Source of the DNA: RYN-433 sp036558265
GTDB lineage: Bacteria > Planctomycetota > Phycisphaerae > Tepidisphaerales > Tepidisphaeraceae
Direction of reading: 5' to 3'
Assembly: GCA_036558265.1 (NCBI GenBank)
Contig: DATBFY010000595.1
Location: 1 to 6,904, forward strand
DNA length: 6,904 nucleotides
Within the stretch, counting starts at the first letter, position 1, and every line of letters begins with the position of its first letter. Made by a program: the position numbers and the translations under genes. The notes under the pieces are model-generated. The model was not told where the DNA came from. It did no database searches and was given only the letters and a program-made list of their open reading frames with translations. Of this stretch, positions 6,237-6,904 are shown piece after piece.

Positions 6237-6613
6237 AGCTCATTAAAACCAAGCGCTGGGATGATCCGGTGGAGGTGGAGGACGGCCATCGCCTCCTGGT
6301 GACCCGCTATCGCCCCCGTGGACTCCCTAAGGAGCGGGAGACGTGGCATGCCTGGGACAAGGATCTGGCGCCCAGCGTGGAGCTTCACGCGGCGGCGTAC
6401 GGGAAGGGCGGCCGGCTGACGCTCAACTGGGACACGTATCGCCAGCGGTATTTGCGCGAGATGCTGGGGCAGCGGGAGAAGATCAGGGCACTTGCGGGTC
6501 GGGTGAAGTCGGGTCAGACGCTCACGTTGCTCTGTTCCTCCCAGTGTACGCGCGAGGAGCGGTGCCATCGGTCGCTGCTTAAGGGTTTGATTGAGCGCGA
6601 GATGGGCGAGTGA
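6233..6613 (+). CDS. DUF488 family protein (YeaO-like)
   Basis: This is a 126-residue cytosolic protein of unknown function with no signal or membrane segment. The start IKTKRWDDPVEVEDGHRLLVTRYRPRGLPKE (residues 4-34) follows the DUF488/YeaO pattern of a short basic strand, a D-G-x-R strand and W/R-PRG-L. W41-D42, then DLAPSVEL at 44-51, also fits. The C-terminal strand LTLLCSSQC (97-105) with C101, C105 and the C111-H112-R113 triad matches the CHR signature common in DUF488 proteins. The biochemical role of the family is not established as far as I know. I use the TTG at 6233-6235: it gives the family-standard N-terminus, and its TTGA overlaps the methyltransferase stop (6234-6236), a classic translational-coupling arrangement. 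The next in-frame ATG would remove conserved strands. A purine-rich GGGAAA sits just upstream but is too close to be a normal Shine-Dalgarno, so reinitiation is likely. Confidence 0.85.
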   Translation: MKLIKTKRWDDPVEVEDGHRLLVTRYRPRGLPKERETWHAWDKDLAPSVELHAAAYGKGGRLTLNWDTYRQRYLREMLGQREKIRALAGRVKSGQTLTLLCSSQCTREERCHRSLLKGLIEREMGE

Positions 6614-6904
6614 GGGTCGAGGGCTTCGGCTGTCCCTTGCTGTCCCCTGGCTATCGCTGGTCGGCCATTAGGCCATTAACACATCCGTCGGCGGGCGCGG
6701 CGGAGCCGCTGCCCTCGGCGGGTGGGGGTTATCCCTCGCCCTCCTCTCGCTCCCCCTGCTCCTCCCGCGAAATTTTGTCGCACTTGTCCATGGCAGCAGG
6801 CCCGGCGGCCATATCATTGCGGCAACGGAATGCGCCACGGGGGGTCGGCGTTGTTAGGACAGAACACGGACGTTTTGCGTCGAGTAACTCGGGATGCCTG
6901 CTGA
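6614..6904. other. Intergenic region without a convincing gene
   Basis: No reading frame here has family-like sequence or a good start. It holds two copies of GCTGTCCC ten bases apart (6629-6636 and 6639-6646), a tandem GGCCATTA pair (6663-6678) and a GC-rich hairpin at 6693-6714. From about 6770 to the right edge the sequence is less GC-rich and mixed, and could be a promoter region for a gene beyond the window. I recognise nothing else. Confidence 0.6.
6693..6714 (+). terminator. Possible terminator hairpin after the methyltransferase-DUF488 pair
   Basis: GGGC-GCGGC (6693-6701) pairs with GCCGC-(T)-GCCC (6705-6714): nine base pairs with one bulged T and a GGA loop. It is 80 bases past the DUF488 stop. 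No T-run follows, so intrinsic termination would be weak; it may only be a stable hairpin. It is flanked by TCGGCGGG on both sides (6688-6695 and 6715-6722). Confidence 0.3.

Noticed and set aside
6722..6904. A 60-codon plus-strand frame at the right end with a GTG start
   Set aside because: It has no Shine-Dalgarno and no recognisable family, and it begins with Pro/Ala low complexity derived from C-rich DNA.
6729..6904. Minus-strand frame open from the right edge to a TAA at 6729-6731, possibly the C-terminus of a gene outside
   Set aside because: Its roughly 57 codons end in a Glu/Gly-rich stretch read from C-rich DNA and match nothing I know. The sequence beyond the edge is needed to decide.

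Overview
The window is high-GC bacterial DNA with six protein-coding genes, four on the minus strand and two on the plus strand. The gene set points to a diderm bacterium of the Planctomycetota or a related PVC lineage: a Tat-exported Gfo/Idh/MocA oxidoreductase, a GMC oxidoreductase of the FAD-glucose-dehydrogenase type, an exported methyltransferase, lipid A biosynthesis (lpxD), and a short GC-rich palindromic repeat between genes. This placement is inferred from gene content and style; no rRNA or other phylogenetic marker is present.

Minus-strand block, read from its 5' end (5397 down to 1): a Tat-exported glucose-fructose-oxidoreductase-like dehydrogenase (4285-5397), lpxD (3218-4204), an ABC-F translation-factor ATPase (1214-3148), and the N-terminal 358 codons of a GMC oxidoreductase that runs off the left edge (1-1076). 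The gaps are 80, 69 and 137 bases, so this is a co-directional row and not a tightly packed operon. The lpxD/ABC-F gap is almost filled by an element made of two perfect hairpins, one of which contains the lpxD stop codon.

Plus-strand block (5481-6613): an exported class I SAM-dependent methyltransferase whose TGA stop overlaps the TTG start of a DUF488-family gene, so the two are probably translationally coupled. The 83-base gap between the divergent blocks holds candidate promoters for both directions with overlapping -10 elements. The last 291 bases (6614-6904) hold no convincing gene, only short repeats and one GC-rich hairpin.

Functionally, the oxidoreductases and the methyltransferase suggest periplasmic sugar or small-molecule chemistry, while lpxD and the ABC-F gene are housekeeping. 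I see no CRISPR array, transposase, tRNA, rRNA or phage gene, and no clear evidence of a wholly new system. The most unusual items are the double-hairpin repeat at the lpxD stop, the signal peptide on a SAM methyltransferase, and a C-x5-C-x3-C motif in the GMC protein that matches the iron-sulfur motif of FAD-dependent glucose dehydrogenases.
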